DNA of 64,000 nucleotides from Piper betle. Its lineage: Eukaryota; Streptophyta; Magnoliopsida; Piperales; Piperaceae. A program made the position numbers and the translations under genes. The stretch covers positions 1 through 64,000 of the forward strand of contig JAURVB010012894.1 in NCBI GenBank assembly GCA_033002965.1. The letters are read 5' to 3'. Shown in pieces: positions 24,901 to 36,733 of the stretch. Each line of letters begins with the position of its first letter. Within the stretch, counting starts at the first letter, position 1. The notes below the pieces were generated by a model. That model was not told the DNA's origin. It was given only the letters and a program-made list of their open reading frames with translations, and ran no database searches.

Positions 24901-27296
24901 TGTATAATTACGATTTTTCAACTGTAGAAAAAATCGTGCATACAAATCTTCTCTCTCTCTCGCTCTTTTTTGTGTGTAGTGAAGGACGTCGAACATTGTT
25001 AGTGCAATGAACATTTTCCATTAAGTATTTCAAGATATATATAAGATTTCATTCGCCGGCCATCCCCTCCCCCACCCTCCAAATCCATTCCAAATGGAGG
25101 ACAATTTGCTGATCACTTATATTTCAATAGCATTTTTTATGCAAAAATGTTGTTAAGCTTAGCAACAACAAAAATGTAGCTAAACAGGTAAATCAGAGGC
25201 GGCCAATTAGGAAAGAAATATACCAGCAATCCTGCACCTTCACCCATGACGAAGCCATCCCGATCTTTACTCCATGGCCTTGAAGCTCCTGCAGGATCAT
25301 CATTTCTTTTCGACAAGGCGCGGAGAGAACCAAAACCACCCAGCAAAATTGGATTGATGGTGGCCTCAGACCCGCCGGCGATCATTAGATCGGCAACGCC
25401 TTCCCGGATATGGTTAGCAGCAGCTTGGATACAGTAGTTAGAGGTAGCACAAGCCGTGATGATGGGGTAACTGGGTCCTTGGAAGCCAAACTCAATGGCC
25501 AGTTTCGCAGATCCTGAGCTAGGCAGAATGCTAGTCAGGAAGAACGGAGACAATCTTCTATGGCCCTCCTCTAGCAATGTCTGAACGCTCTTGGAAAACA
25601 CACCGCTACCTCCAATGCCTGAGCCCACAAGCACACCGGCTCGGCTCCTGTCAATCTAAAAATCAATGTATATACCGGATAATTCATGTTATTAGGGGTG
25701 CTAATTGAGCGAGCGAGCTGAGCTGAACATGTGCTCGAACTCGGCTCGAATAGTTCGAAACTCGTTCGAACTCGACTCGAGATCGAACGAGTTTTGGACA
25801 TACATGCTCGAGTTCGACTCGAATACTTTTTATGTGTTCGAGCTCGACTCGAGCTCGAATATACTTAAACTGTTTAATTTTTGTGAGCTCGTTCGCCAGC
25901 TTTTGAACCCACAACCTTGAAGTCATCAAGGTGAATACTTGCCATCTCAACTATCTTGCTTCTTTGTTATTATATTTCATATATATATAAATAAAATATA
26001 ATATAAAGACTATATTATTATATTATTTTGTCGAGTCGAGTTCGAGTCGAACTACGAGTCGAGTTCGAGTCGAGTTCGAGTTACAACCGAGTCGAGTCGA
26101 GTCGAACACGACCTTGCTCAAGCTCGGCTCGTAAGATTCGAGTTCGAGTCGAGTTCGAGTCGAGCATTTAAATGTCGAGTTTCGAGTCGAGTCAAGCCGA
26201 GCCGAACGCTAAATGCTCACGAGCTGGCTCGCTCAATTAGCAACCCTACATGTTATTAGGCAAGATATTGCACGATTCAAAATTTATATTATAAATAAAA
26301 TTTAATTTTATAAATAAATTATCTTTGAATAATAATATAAACTATAATAATTTAATATATTAGATATAAATTCTTATTAATTTCGACTTTAAAAATAAAT
26401 CCTTATTTAATGAGAATATATAGTATCATAATTAAAATTATATATTTTTATTATTTTTTGATTGACCAAATCTCTTATTTTTAATCAGAAATTAGTATTA
26501 AGTTCCTCTTTTAATAATCATAATAATTGCAAAATAAGATTATTATATAAAGCTACTAGCTACCCAGCAAAAGCATTTTTTATCAGCCCCTTTTTAGCCT
26601 TCCAGTAACAGGAGACAATATCGTTTGGAAATCATTAAAATAAGAGTGTGGATACTCTTTTATTCACTAAAATTAATGTGAGCCCTTAAATTACAATATG
26701 GTGGGATGACGAGATAACTTTGTCTAACTTAAAAAAATAATAATCATTTGATCTAAACGAGTGGCTGGATCTATTCTCAGCTGACGTAGGAATATCCACG
26801 TTAATACTAAGCCTTCTCATATCGTATTCCCTAATCCCTATGTATTATTCATCACCTTGGTTAGTGAAGTAAGCCCAGCGTTGTGGAGCGCCTTCTTCCC
26901 GCTAACGACGCAGTACTTAATGTACTCGTCCATCCTCCTCTCGTCCTTCCCGTCGATGTACCCCTCCGACGAGAAGTTGGCGATGTAGCCCCCGAAGCGA
27001 GTGGAGAAGTCGGAGACATCGAAGCTGTCGATGAGCTTGACGCCGCTCTTGCCCGCAAGAAGACTGTCGTAGAAGACGTCGACGTCGTTGCCAAAGACGG
27101 AGACGACGCCCATGCCGGTGACCACCACTCGTTTCTTGGTGTCGCGCTCTCGAGAACGCAGGGTGGCCCGTACGGTGAGGGCTGGCCGGTGGCTGCGGCG
27201 GCCATGTTGGTTGCCCGAGGAGGCGAGGCGGGCGGCGTCGTGGCCGCGGTGTGGGCTCACGGTGGGTGGGTGGAGAGGAAGATGGATAGATTGCAT
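22000..27296 (-). CDS. KASI: 3-oxoacyl-ACP synthase I-like (KAS I), plastidial, divergent
   Basis: Seven exons in frame encode 465 residues: 27296-26856, 25655-25224, 24513-24340, 23995-23882, 23641-23540, 23400-23334 and 22067-22000. KAS I condenses malonyl-ACP with growing acyl-ACP in plastid fatty-acid synthesis. The Ser/Arg/His-rich first ~50 residues look like a plastid transit peptide, followed by KKRVVVTGMGVVSVFGNDVD. The active-site cysteine (TACATSNYC), first histidine (NAHGTST), lysine (NSTKS) and second histidine (IGHSLG) are all present. The C-terminus SNSFGFGGHNS is canonical. The stretch before the cysteine (LTSILPSSGSAKLAIEFGF) departs strongly from the very conserved plant KAS I form (IPYAITNMGSALLAIDLGF). 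NAHGTST replaces NAHATST. I start at the MQSIHLP methionine, as plant KAS I proteins start MQ. Two upstream in-frame ATGs would lengthen the transit peptide. Intron 1 holds a MITE. Confidence 0.9.
24652..24732. repeat. Two-copy tandem repeat in KAS I intron 2
   Basis: A unit of about 40 bases beginning AAAAATCATAA and ending CCCCTAC occurs twice in a row with few differences. Confidence 0.8.
25685..25692. repeat. Target-site duplication CATGTTAT, left copy
   Basis: These eight bases immediately precede the element at 25693-26248 and are repeated exactly after it at 26249-26256. Eight bases is the usual duplication length of hAT transposons. Confidence 0.9.
25693..26248. mobile_element. Non-autonomous hAT-like MITE in KAS I intron 1
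   Basis: The element is 556 bp. It begins TAGGGGTGCTAATTGAGCG and ends with the near-perfect inverted counterpart CGCTCAATTAGCAACCCTA, giving terminal inverted repeats of about 27 bases. CATGTTAT flanks it on both sides. The interior is full of short GAGTTCGAGTCGA-type repeats in both orientations, so the whole can fold into long hairpins. It has no transposase frame. TIRs beginning TAGGGGTG and an 8-bp duplication point to the hAT superfamily. The small open frames inside are artefacts of the GAGCTCGA repeats. Confidence 0.9.
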
Positions 27297-28963
27297 GTTT
27301 GAATGAGAAGAAGAGTACATAAAAGGTTGCAGCAGGTGAGCTTCAATATCAGGCATATAAAGAGCAGTTAGGTGCAGCTTACTTTGGTGGAGATAACATG
27401 TTTACTTGTAATTCATATAGAAAATCAAATGCTTGATCACCGAAGTTGTGTTTCACGCCTCCACGTCCAATAAAAACCGACACGCTTCTTCTATTTATTC
27501 ACATTTTTTATCGATTTTAAGGTCTAATCAGAAATATTAATTAATTTTATAATAACACGAATATCATTTATAATGAATCAAAACATGCTATTAATTAATT
27601 AATTTTCATTACTATATTATAATCAAGTAAGCATGAACCTAACTATATTTTATATATATCTACCAAGCACCAGCATGAAAACTTGGGGACAACACATATA
27701 TAGCTTCGGTAACAAAGCTTGTTTCTAGACAGTTTCATTTCAACGTGATATATGCCATCCCCATGTAATTAGAAGAGTAATCTAGATAGCTACTTAGAGT
27801 CAAGAGATGATTCACGAGTTCAGAACAAAGAAGTAGAAAATTGTTACTTCTCTGTTACGTGCCATGCATACACGGATTATTCCATGCCCACGCAGCGCAA
27901 CACAAGGCGGTGAAACACGCAAGTAATTGTTTCATATGTTTAGAGGGAATTATTTTAAAAAATGAAAAAGGAAATGTTAAGAGATCGGAGCTAAACTAAA
28001 TTAAAAATCAGGAAACAAGATACACGTATATCGTACTTAAGATGGTACTTTAGAATATAGAGTATGTCAACCTTTAACTGTTACTTACTGTAAAGCATCA
28101 GGTGTTATGAGTGAGATTGGTGATAATTTTTCGTGGCGTAAATAATATAGGTATTTGTGTACGTATTAATTAGTGAATATTATTTTTCTTTGAATAAAAA
28201 ACTTTTTAATAAGTAATGAAGCGCTCCTCCCAAATCAGGAGCCGCCTCTGAACTCTCTATAAAAAGCAACACGTTAGAGATTTAGAAAATTATAAATAAA
28301 TAGATACCCTATTTTGGAGGAGAGAGACAAGCGTATTTTTAAAATAAAAATTGAAATTAAAATTAAGAGCTCAAAGTGGCTCATTTGAGAGCGGCTTACT
28401 AAAAATTTTACATTTTTCGTATATACCATATGAGAAAAGTACTCATAAAAAATGACATTTATAAAAAGTACAGTTAAGGAAGGCAGAAGTGGAGGCACCT
28501 TTGCAAATAAAATTTTTAAGAAATATATTTTAAAAATTTAAGTAATTTTTAAGGCTAAAAAATTTATATTTTTTGAATATTGTTATAATAATAGAGGTAA
28601 ATGATAAATCCAGAGAGCGCAGGGCCCTACTTTTGTCGGACGCGGGTCCCGCCAACCGGATTAGCTCCGTTTCCCGCCACCAAGGCCTAATCCGTCCATG
28701 TAATTTTTTATTCCCTTCTTATCCCTTATGGGACCCATAAGACAAATCCAACGGCCAAGAACAAACCACGTGGCTACAATCCGACGCGTCCTGGAATCCG
28801 ACGTTTGCACGTGAACACCGGTTATGCTGCCGGAGATTTCGCCGGATCGCGAATTTCCCGACGATCCCGCGCCGGAGGAAGCGGCGGCGATTTCCAAATC
28901 GGAGATTTTTGGCTCTCGGGTTTTGGTGTCGGCGAGGTGTTGGCGGGGGGAGATTGAGGAGCT
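27297..28963. other. Divergent promoter region
   Basis: This 1.67-kb stretch separates the starts of the minus-strand KAS I gene and the plus-strand gene at 28964. Most is AT-rich. The last ~350 bases are GC-rich and form the leader and promoter of the plus-strand gene. No coding region was recognised. Confidence 0.6.
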
Positions 28964-31182
28964 ATGGAGGGTGTGAAGCCGGCGCCGTTCACTTCTAACT
29001 CCGTTGCCCCGCCGGCGGCGGCGGATTCGGCGGAGTCGTCTTCTTCGTCCTCGGCAATCGTGGCTCAGCTATTTGGGAAGCCGGCATCGGAGGTCGCGTC
29101 CTCCGGTGGGATTTTCGACGCCATCTTCAACGCTCCGGTTCAGACGGTTGGGTTTCTTTCGGACGCTTGTTGTTGTTGTTGTTGTTGTTGTTGTCATTGT
29201 CTTGTTCTTTGTTGAATTGATTGTGAGAAAAAAGTAGTTTCAGATTCTTCCCACTTGTCTGTGTTTGCTGGTTGATGTTGGTAGTGTGTTTTATGCAATT
29301 GATTCGTCTAAATCATGCATGGTTGTATGGTTCGGACGCTTTTGTTCTTGCATAATTTGATTGGCAAAAAAAGTAGTCTGATTCCTTCCATTTGTTTGTG
29401 TTTTCTGGTTGATGTTGGTGGTGTTATATGCAATTGAAATGCTGTGAATCATGTGCATTTATGAATTTGTTTGATGATTACGGATTGCTTGTGTGGATGG
29501 TGCTGTTTTGGAGTATCATTCTAATTGGAGTATTGGTATATGCGATATCTGAGTAACATTCATAGTAGAATCTTGTTGTTATATCTGTGTTTTTTTTTAA
29601 AAAAATGTTCACCTTATCTTTTTTGGGTGTGTGCAGGGTGTTACGAAGGGGATTTGTGCTTCTGAGTCTTGGGAAACCAAGCCTTCATGGCAACTGAAAA
29701 AAACGTTGGCAGGTTATAATTTTTTTATCTGTTTGATATGGTAACTGTGTTCAGCATGTTTGTTTAGAGTGAAAGTAATTGATGCATTGGTTTTTGTTGA
29801 TCGAAGCTGAATCATTGATGGTTGTGGTCAGGTGAGGTTTGGCTAGTATTCTCGAGGTTTTTTGATTTTATTGCAAATTTAACTTGTTTACTCCAACTTA
29901 CATGCTGACTAATTTGCGAGCATTACTGTTCTTGCTTAAATTTTTATTGCCCTGAGGGCCAGTTGTTCATTATAGCTGCATTACTAATATGAAAATTTGA
30001 TCCCAGTAGTTGTTATATAATTATATTTGTCCGTGTGACTTCTTCTCAATGTGCTTGGTTTAGATCATGTTGTCCTAGCTTGAACTTGTTTATTGAGCTA
30101 AATTTAAGGTGATTTTATGCTAGGAACTATTCTAGTTAATATGAATCCTTATATTGAATATCCTAAATCAATGTGATACCTTTGAGACTGCGTATCTGTT
30201 TCTTTCATGGTTCATATTTTTGGTTTAGACCTCTGTTTTCCTCATGTTTTACATTTATAACAAACAAACACTGGATTGTGTCTAATATTTTGCATGTTAT
30301 AGTTGTAACTTGTAAGTTTGTTTGTTAAACATTGTACTCTGAATAAACAATTTCATTGATACATGATTTTAAAAAATTGCATTTTTACAGCCTCCCGCTT
30401 CCTTCCATAATTATCTGTCATTTCTGATGGCATGCTTCTTTGCTAAATTTATTTTTAAAAGTTTTCCATATGGGTAGTGAAAATGAACTATTAATTTGTT
30501 TTTTGGGGACATCAATCACTGCGGCAGAAGCTTGTATTGTTTGTTTGTGTCAAGGTGATATGTCTCTCTACTGTGAAAGTCCAATTTAGTGTTTCAAATG
30601 CTGAATATATTTTCCATAAATTAGTGGTTTCATTTTCTTGGCCGCCAATACTTTAATATATATGATCACCACTGAAGGTATTAGGCTACTAGAATTTGTT
30701 GAAATTTTCTTTTTAGATTCATTTTTGTTTATGATGAAAAAAATGTCTATCTTGCTTTATTGTAGATGGATCCTCACAATATAATGAGGGAGTTGGTGGG
30801 GTGATGTCTGATAAGAACCTAGGTTTATACTCAAATAAAGTGGTGGAACATACTTTTCTTGGCTCATCCGTTCATTATGGAGGTCGAGATGACTATATTG
30901 AGTCCCCGGCTGCTGAAGAATATCCGTGGACTACTACTGTGAGTGATTAGTTTTGATCCTATTATATTGACCGCTGTATTTCTTTGTTCACGAAACACTT
31001 TTCTATGATAGCTTCTGGAACGGGAAGATGTTTCTGATGGAGGCAGTCCTAGAGGAAATTTCTGGTCAGGTACTACACAAGATGTAAAATGAAATAAAAA
31101 AATGTTCAGTTAAGTCTATTGTTTTTAGATTGTTTCTAAGTGCGGGTCTTTTCCTCTGTATCCAGGGTCTTTTTATTGCTAG
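28964..31182 (+). CDS. Plant-specific protein of unknown function
   Basis: Five exons in frame encode 168 residues: 28964-29146, 29637-29712, 30766-30938, 31012-31069 and 31166-31182. The last exon holds only 17 bases, including the stop. The N-terminus is Ser/Ala/Pro-rich with an LFGKPASEVASSGGIF motif. The middle has FLGSSVHYGG. The end is PRGNFWSGSFYC. I recall the same three blocks in an uncharacterised family found across land plants, which supports this exon chain. I know of no enzymatic or structural domain in it. The protein is hydrophilic, with no signal peptide or membrane segment, and is probably largely disordered. Intron 1 contains a GTT microsatellite. Confidence 0.85.
29168..29194 (+). 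repeat. (GTT)n microsatellite
   Basis: Nine GTT/TGT units lie just inside intron 1 of the unknown gene at 28964. Confidence 0.9.
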
Positions 31183-32047
31183 AGCATAATGCCTGCGAAG
31201 CAGTGCATTGCCTCTCTACATACTAGGTATGATTCGTCTTTTTTTATATTAGTAACTCGTAATAGTTTTTGTCCATTGTTGGATTTATTTGGCCTAACTC
31301 CTATGTCAAGTTAAAATTATAATTTTTCTTTTCTTTTTTGATAAAGAAGTTGTGAAGCATTCTAGACTCTGTTTTCTGCTACAATCTTATGCTGTTTTAG
31401 GTATTTTCATTACATGACGAGAAGAAGATTGAACACTCTTCTTTTTTTTTGATTGAACACTTTTATTTAAGAGTGAGCACTTCCCATACGCTTTGTTTAG
31501 CCATTTTGTGAGGGACTTACTATTTCTTTGCAACAGCAAATTCTTGAAAAGTAGAATCTGGACAGGAAGTGATTCTATGGAGATGCGATTATAGAAGTCG
31601 ATTTGGATTCCATTTTCGTAACCTTATCTGTTTTCTCATTGGGCATTTTTTATATCCCTAAATGGTTGCCACCTTTTTTAGCGGCCCTTATCACCGTGAT
31701 CTTAACTCTATTCATTTTTTGTCGACAGGAATTTGGTAAGGACGTACATGTCTACCGGAGTAGCTAAGCCTTAAGTCCTGTCTTGGAGTAAATATGTTAT
31801 ATACTTGTAGCCGTCGACAGCCTCAAGAATTCTCATATGAAGTGTCGTTAAGAGTAGAAACCATGTATTAGCTACACTTTATAAGGGGAGCCATTGTAAT
31901 AATAATCTATTGCATGTTGGTTTCTAATCTACTAGATGAGCGCATCCTGGTGGAAACATGTTTATGATCATGTGAAGTTTCAATATGAATCACAATTTAT
32001 TCTCGAAGTTGATGTTTGCTCAAAACCTATTCCCTAATAATCTGTGA
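31183..32047. other. 3' flank shared by two convergent genes
   Basis: Presumed 3' untranslated region of the unknown gene, followed by a short spacer to the stop of the glycosyltransferase on the opposite strand. AT-rich, no other gene seen. Confidence 0.55.
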
Positions 32048-33541
32048 TCAGATCACAGATGACGACCGATAGCTGCAGTAATCCGAAGAGGCTTCCCCAC
32101 CGTCTCGCTGGGACATGCACAGAAATAGTCTCTCATAAGCGGCCACCATTTTTGCAGCAGTGAAGAGCTTGACGCCCCTCTCTCTCGCCACCACTCCCTT
32201 CATCTCCATCACACCTCTCCCATCCCCCACCACCCTGTACACCGCCTCCTTCAACGACTCCACGCTCGGCGAGAAGGTGTAGCCCAGCTCAGGCCCTACC
32301 ACAACCGACCCTGTTATGCTCTTGAACCCGGTCGCCATTAATGGCTTCCCACAGAGCATGGCTTCGAGTAGTGTGTGGTCCAGACCCTGAGCTCTGAGTG
32401 TGGGGTTTGCGAAGATGTCAATGGTGTTGTAGAAGGAAGCTAGCTGGGTCTGCTCCAATGCCCCCAAGACGAGGAGGTTTGGTCCCAGAGCTTTGTACCT
32501 GCTCCCCCAAGGTCCGTCGCCGGCGACGAGGACGAAAATCCGGTGCTTTGCCGTTGCGTTCTCCATGAAAATCTGCTTCAGTGCTTCGAACATGATGGGG
32601 TGGCCTTTGTCCTTCACCAACCGCCCGGCCATGCCGACGACCATGGCCAAGTCCGGCACGCCGAGCTTGCGCCGGAAGGCCTCCCCTAGCCGGCGGTCCG
32701 GCCGGAAGACGGCCTCGTCGACGCCGTTCAGGATGACGTGAACTCGGGCGGCAGGGAGCAAGTAGACCCGCCGGAGTACTTCGCCGACGTGGTCGCTGGT
32801 GGCGATGTGGTGGGCGTATCGGTGGAAGAACCTCACCTCGTCGACGACCTTGGCGGCTCTCTCTGTTAGCGCCGGCGACGGGTGCTCGCCCGGCGGCCGG
32901 AGGAGCTCCTGGGCGATGTCGGAGTCGATGGTCTCGTACGCAATGCCATGCCAAGAGGCCGCCATGGGGGTGATATGCCGAGCTCTGGTGTGTAAAAGAG
33001 CGACGCTTTCCGAGTGGACGACGTCGAATGGGATCCCGGTGGAGTTCTGGGTCTGGAACAGAGCCCAAGCTCGAGCTTGGTCGAGATAACCCGCTGGAGT
33101 AGGCTCAGAGAGATGGAACTTGAGTTTGGGGAAAGGGTAGGTCGGGAAGGAGGAGGACAAGTTGCGGGGATCGGAGGTGGTGAAGATGTGAAGCTCATGG
33201 CCTCTCTTGGCCAGGCCGAGGTGGAGGGTCATGGCGTGCCTCTCCATCCCCCCAGCTTGGTCCGGGCGAGGCCACTTCTTGACGAAGACGGCGATTTTTA
33301 GGAGCTTTTCCGGCGGGTCGCCGGAGAAGCGGAGGTGGTTCCATGCTTGAGGGAAGGAGAGGAGGTTGATGATGGATGGAAGATGGTGTCGGTCAGCTTG
33401 GGAGCTCTCTGAATTGCATTGGTAGGAGTAGCGAGACCAGAGAAAGAAGGAGATGGTTGAAAAGGATGACAGAGCAAGGAGGAAGTAGCAGATTTGTTTG
33501 AAGGTAATGCTGGCAGGAAGTTGCTGTTGCTCTTTGGCCAT
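32048..33541 (-). CDS. GT4-type glycosyltransferase, single-exon, type II membrane protein
   Basis: One uninterrupted frame of 497 residues. A hydrophobic segment at about 16-35 after a short cytosolic tail suggests a Golgi- or ER-anchored type II protein. The N-terminal Rossmann half carries GGMERHAMTLHLGLAKRGH, typical of GT4 enzymes. The C-terminal half carries VILNGVDEAVF, GMAGRLVKDKGHP, VLVAGDGPWG and the donor-site segment RAQGLDHTLLEAMLCGKPL. These are the marks of retaining, GT-B fold glycosyltransferases. Plants have related intronless uncharacterised proteins. The acceptor and sugar donor cannot be read from sequence. No frame damage. It is read towards the unknown gene at 28964. 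Confidence 0.9.
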   Translation of the reverse strand: MAKEQQQLPASITFKQICYFLLALSSFSTISFFLWSRYSYQCNSESSQADRHHLPSIINLLSFPQAWNHLRFSGDPPEKLLKIAVFVKKWPRPDQAGGMERHAMTLHLGLAKRGHELHIFTTSDPRNLSSSFPTYPFPKLKFHLSEPTPAGYLDQARAWALFQTQNSTGIPFDVVHSESVALLHTRARHITPMAASWHGIAYETIDSDIAQELLRPPGEHPSPALTERAAKVVDEVRFFHRYAHHIATSDHVGEVLRRVYLLPAARVHVILNGVDEAVFRPDRRLGEAFRRKLGVPDLAMVVGMAGRLVKDKGHPIMFEALKQIFMENATAKHRIFVLVAGDGPWGSRYKALGPNLLVLGALEQTQLASFYNTIDIFANPTLRAQGLDHTLLEAMLCGKPLMATGFKSITGSVVVGPELGYTFSPSVESLKEAVYRVVGDGRGVMEMKGVVARERGVKLFTAAKMVAAYERLFLCMSQRDGGEASSDYCSYRSSSVI

Positions 33542-34024
33542 CGATCAGGTTCAAGCCTTCGCGGAGAAGAAAACAAGCTTGATCAGGGATCCAATGCAAC
33601 GCAGATATAGGCATGTATGGTTACACAAGCTCTGAAAGTTGATTGTGTACAAGCAAAGCAGTTGACTTGGGCAAGGTTTTATTAGCTAGAATTTGATGGG
33701 CAGAACTGGATCCGAAGCATATACACAGAAAGATGGAACAAACATTAAGAGATCTATTAGAGAACAGACGAGAGTCAATTAAGCACCTACCATTACACAA
33801 ATGTAAAAAATGATTGAATGCAATGCCTTCCTTGTAGCCAACAAAACAAAGACTAAAAACTAAATTGACAATTACCGGTGTACATAATTTGATCCAAGAT
33901 GAGGGGTTGATGATTACAGAGATCTATTAGATCATAGTCTTGGAGATTAACATCCTTCGTAGCTGGTACTCAATGATCAAATAAAAAAAGGACAAAGATT
34001 GGAGCTTTTGATGATGATAATCTA
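33542..34024. other. Intergenic spacer
   Basis: Upstream flank of the glycosyltransferase and 3' flank of the membrane-protein gene at 34025. Nothing recognised. Confidence 0.55.
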
Positions 34025-34588
34025 TCAACAAGTGAAAGCATAGGCGACAATGGCGCCATAGATGAGCAGACCCAACGGCACAAACACAAGCAAAGGGCCA
34101 ATAGCTCCGGCAGTCCAGGAGCTGCCACAGCCGAGGACCCCGAGCTTGATCTGCACCATCTTCACCAGCGCCAAGACCAGGAAGACGCAGCCGGCGGCGG
34201 AGCCGGCGGAGCAGACGACGATAACGGCGCGGAGCAGCGCCTTGTTGACGACGGCGGGGAGGGCAGCGAGGGCGTGGTTGAGGGTGGGGCCGGCGCTGCG
34301 GTGGTGCGAGATGCGGAGGCCCTGCTTGAGGGCGAGCGCGAGGAGGCTGGAGAAGAGAAAGGAAGAGAAGGAGAAGACGTGGTAGGTTAGGAGGTCGTCG
34401 GCGGCTGCCGGCGGGGCGAGGCAGGCCGGGTCGTCGGCGAGGGACAGGTTGGCGTCGGCAGCGGGGTTCCAGGCCAGGCCCAGGAAGGCGGCCAGGGTGA
34501 AGAGGGAGTTCACGTTCACGATGCCGTCCAGCGCCGTGGTGTGGATGGTCGTCTCCCCCTCCCGGCACCTCACCACCTCCCCTTCCAT
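34025..34588 (-). CDS. Four-span membrane protein, MEE60-like
   Basis: A single frame of 187 residues with four hydrophobic segments at about 26-40, 68-88, 119-143 and 160-184. The start contains TTALDGIVNVNSLFTLAAF, a block I associate with plant proteins annotated as maternal effect embryo arrest 60. The naming is from memory and only moderately sure. The biochemical function is unknown. No signal peptide is evident, and the pattern suggests an integral membrane protein. It is GC-rich and intronless. The open frame overlapping it in another register is a shadow. Confidence 0.8.
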   Translation of the reverse strand: MEGEVVRCREGETTIHTTALDGIVNVNSLFTLAAFLGLAWNPAADANLSLADDPACLAPPAAADDLLTYHVFSFSSFLFSSLLALALKQGLRISHHRSAGPTLNHALAALPAVVNKALLRAVIVVCSAGSAAGCVFLVLALVKMVQIKLGVLGCGSSWTAGAIGPLLVFVPLGLLIYGAIVAYAFTC

Positions 34589-35761
34589 CTCCGGCGACGT
34601 TGGTTTGGGGATGATTGAGGGAGAGAGCTAGACAACTGCTGGTGGTGGGTAGTGAGGAATGGAAGGAACAATCATGGAGTGTGATTTAGGAACCTTAATC
34701 TATTACTTTACAACTCTAACCAAAATTTTAATTTAATTTTATTAAGCTCGATTTAGTTCCCTTTCATTCAACAAAAAAAAACGGGTAGAATTGATCATTT
34801 GAGCGTCCGAAATTTAGAATATTAATGAATAATTTGAGTATTAATAGATCTTAAAGCAACTAATTCTATGTCGAGCTAAAAACTCTCCGACTTCTTAATC
34901 AGCATCTTCAGCACATTAAATTAACATTACTATTTATTCCGAGGTAGGTCTAATATATGAATTGTGGGGTATATTTACATGGCATCGGAGTCAAAATTTC
35001 AAATAATTTAATGAATTATTGCGTGGGAAGATTACAGAGAGAAGAGAGCGAACTAATTAAATTAAAATGAAACTGTGAAACAATTAGTTTTTTTGTTTTC
35101 TTCTACTGCTTGCCAACACTTGATGTGAGGTTAGGTTTTGGGGATCAATGAAGGGGGGAAGTGTCAAAGCTCTTAATTCAGAAAAGAAACTGGCTCGACA
35201 AATAAAAATGTTGCGATCTTTAACATTGCATACTGATCTGTACAGGCATTGCCATGATTATGATTTCTAAACTTTCTTAGTTCTTGCCTACCCAGTTGGA
35301 AAAAGAGGATCATGCCAGGTTTTCAATTGAAATTAACAAAGTTCGAATAGATTGAGAGCATCAGTCTCAAACTAAATAAATTTGGGATAAATCAAAGTTA
35401 TCAATTCTCACTTTAGGTGGATTAGAGAAATCACCAGCCTTGTAATAAGATTAAAATCACCATCTCAATCTCGGTGGATTTGAGTATTGAAATCACCAGA
35501 TTTTCAATTGAAAACTGGCAAATCCTAGGCAAGAAGAATTCATTGTGAAGAAACTCGCATTGAGAGTTGAATGTGGTGAAACAGTAGTATTCAATCACTT
35601 TATTTACTCCATCCAAAAACTCAGAATACAGACAAGCGGTAATTCACTCTCCAGAGGGCATGAAAAACCAATTTAACAGAACTCCACTATAGAAGTAGTA
35701 TCATTATTGCTTTGATCTGCAAAGCCAGTGTTCTGATTGGTACATTCATGAAAACATTAGC
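34589..35761. other. Intergenic between MEE60-like and USP genes
   Basis: AT-rich apart from the promoter-proximal part. It includes the 5' flank of the MEE60-like gene and the 3' flank of the USP gene. No gene was recognised. Confidence 0.55.
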
Positions 35762-36733
35762 TTAATGGGATTTGGACCTTGGATCCTTGACGACAGTCAC
35801 TGGGCAAGGTGCAGCATTCAGAACATAGTTTGTGACGCTCCCCAGTAATATCCTGTTCAGATTCATCAAACACACATCATACAGCTGATTGGAAATAGTG
35901 TTGGTCAGGGGACATGATCCCATGTCTCAAATCAGAGTCTTGGTGTTTTTACATATTCAACACACTGATAGATTTGAAGAGTAAAAAATGCATCAAACCA
36001 TTGTCATCTCAGTCGTGAATAAAAAATCATGCATTTAAATCCAAAAGCTTTGGATTTGAGAAAATGAATCACTCATCTTATGGAACAGTAAACAATATGA
36101 GTAACAAGGAGCTATTTGGTACCTCTTGAGAAGGCCAAGGCCTCTGCTACCCATGACCAAAGAATCAAGCTTCAAGTCTTGCACAGCCTCTAGCAGCTTC
36201 TCCCTTGCATCTCCCCAATACAGCTTTGCCACAATCGTCACCTATCATCAACCATCAAAAACCAATTTCAATCGTTAATTATCCAATCTTTCCTTGAAAA
36301 AAAAGTTTATGATATCCACAGTAGTAGTCAAGAAAAAGTTGGAACCTGCTTCTGCCTGGAAATGGTGTCCAACATGTCAAGAACTTCCATGTCTGATTCC
36401 ACTTCATACTGCTTCATGGCCTCCGGCTGTCGGAACTCCGACAGCGGTATCAGAGCTTCAAAAACCCAAAACAGAACAAAACCCATATCAGATTAATTGA
36501 GATGTCCATGACCATCCAGAAGATCATGATCAGACGCAGATCAGAAAAGAAAACCTACGAGAACCAGACTCGGCCCAGAGCTGGAACTTGGCCTCATTTC
36601 CATGATGCGGTTTGACATGGACGACGGCCAGTGTGTCACCCTTGTCAAGCAGGTTGCCGATCGCCCATTTCAGAGCCAGCTTGCTGCTCTCCGAGAAGTC
36701 CACGGCCACCCCAATCCGGCGAGCTTCTCCCAT
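35762..36733 (-). CDS. Universal stress protein (USP-A domain)
   Basis: Four exons in frame encode 164 residues: 36733-36559, 36455-36346, 36241-36123 and 35852-35762. The protein starts [20 protein letters not shown], the usual first beta strand of plant USPs, and continues with a [11 protein letters not shown] helix. The C-terminal half has the nucleotide-binding pattern [12 protein letters not shown] followed by [15 protein letters not shown], so the ATP-type loop is complete. Plant single-domain USPs are soluble, dimeric, stress-responsive proteins, and many bind ATP. An in-frame upstream methionine would add 21 residues rich in Glu and Lys. I prefer the MGEARR start because homologues begin there. 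Confidence 0.92.

Noticed and set aside
25705..25950. Open frames of 71-88 residues
   Set aside because: They consist of GAGCTCGA-type repeats inside the hAT-like MITE.
34062..34385. Plus-strand frame of 107 residues
   Set aside because: It is the antisense shadow of the MEE60-like gene.
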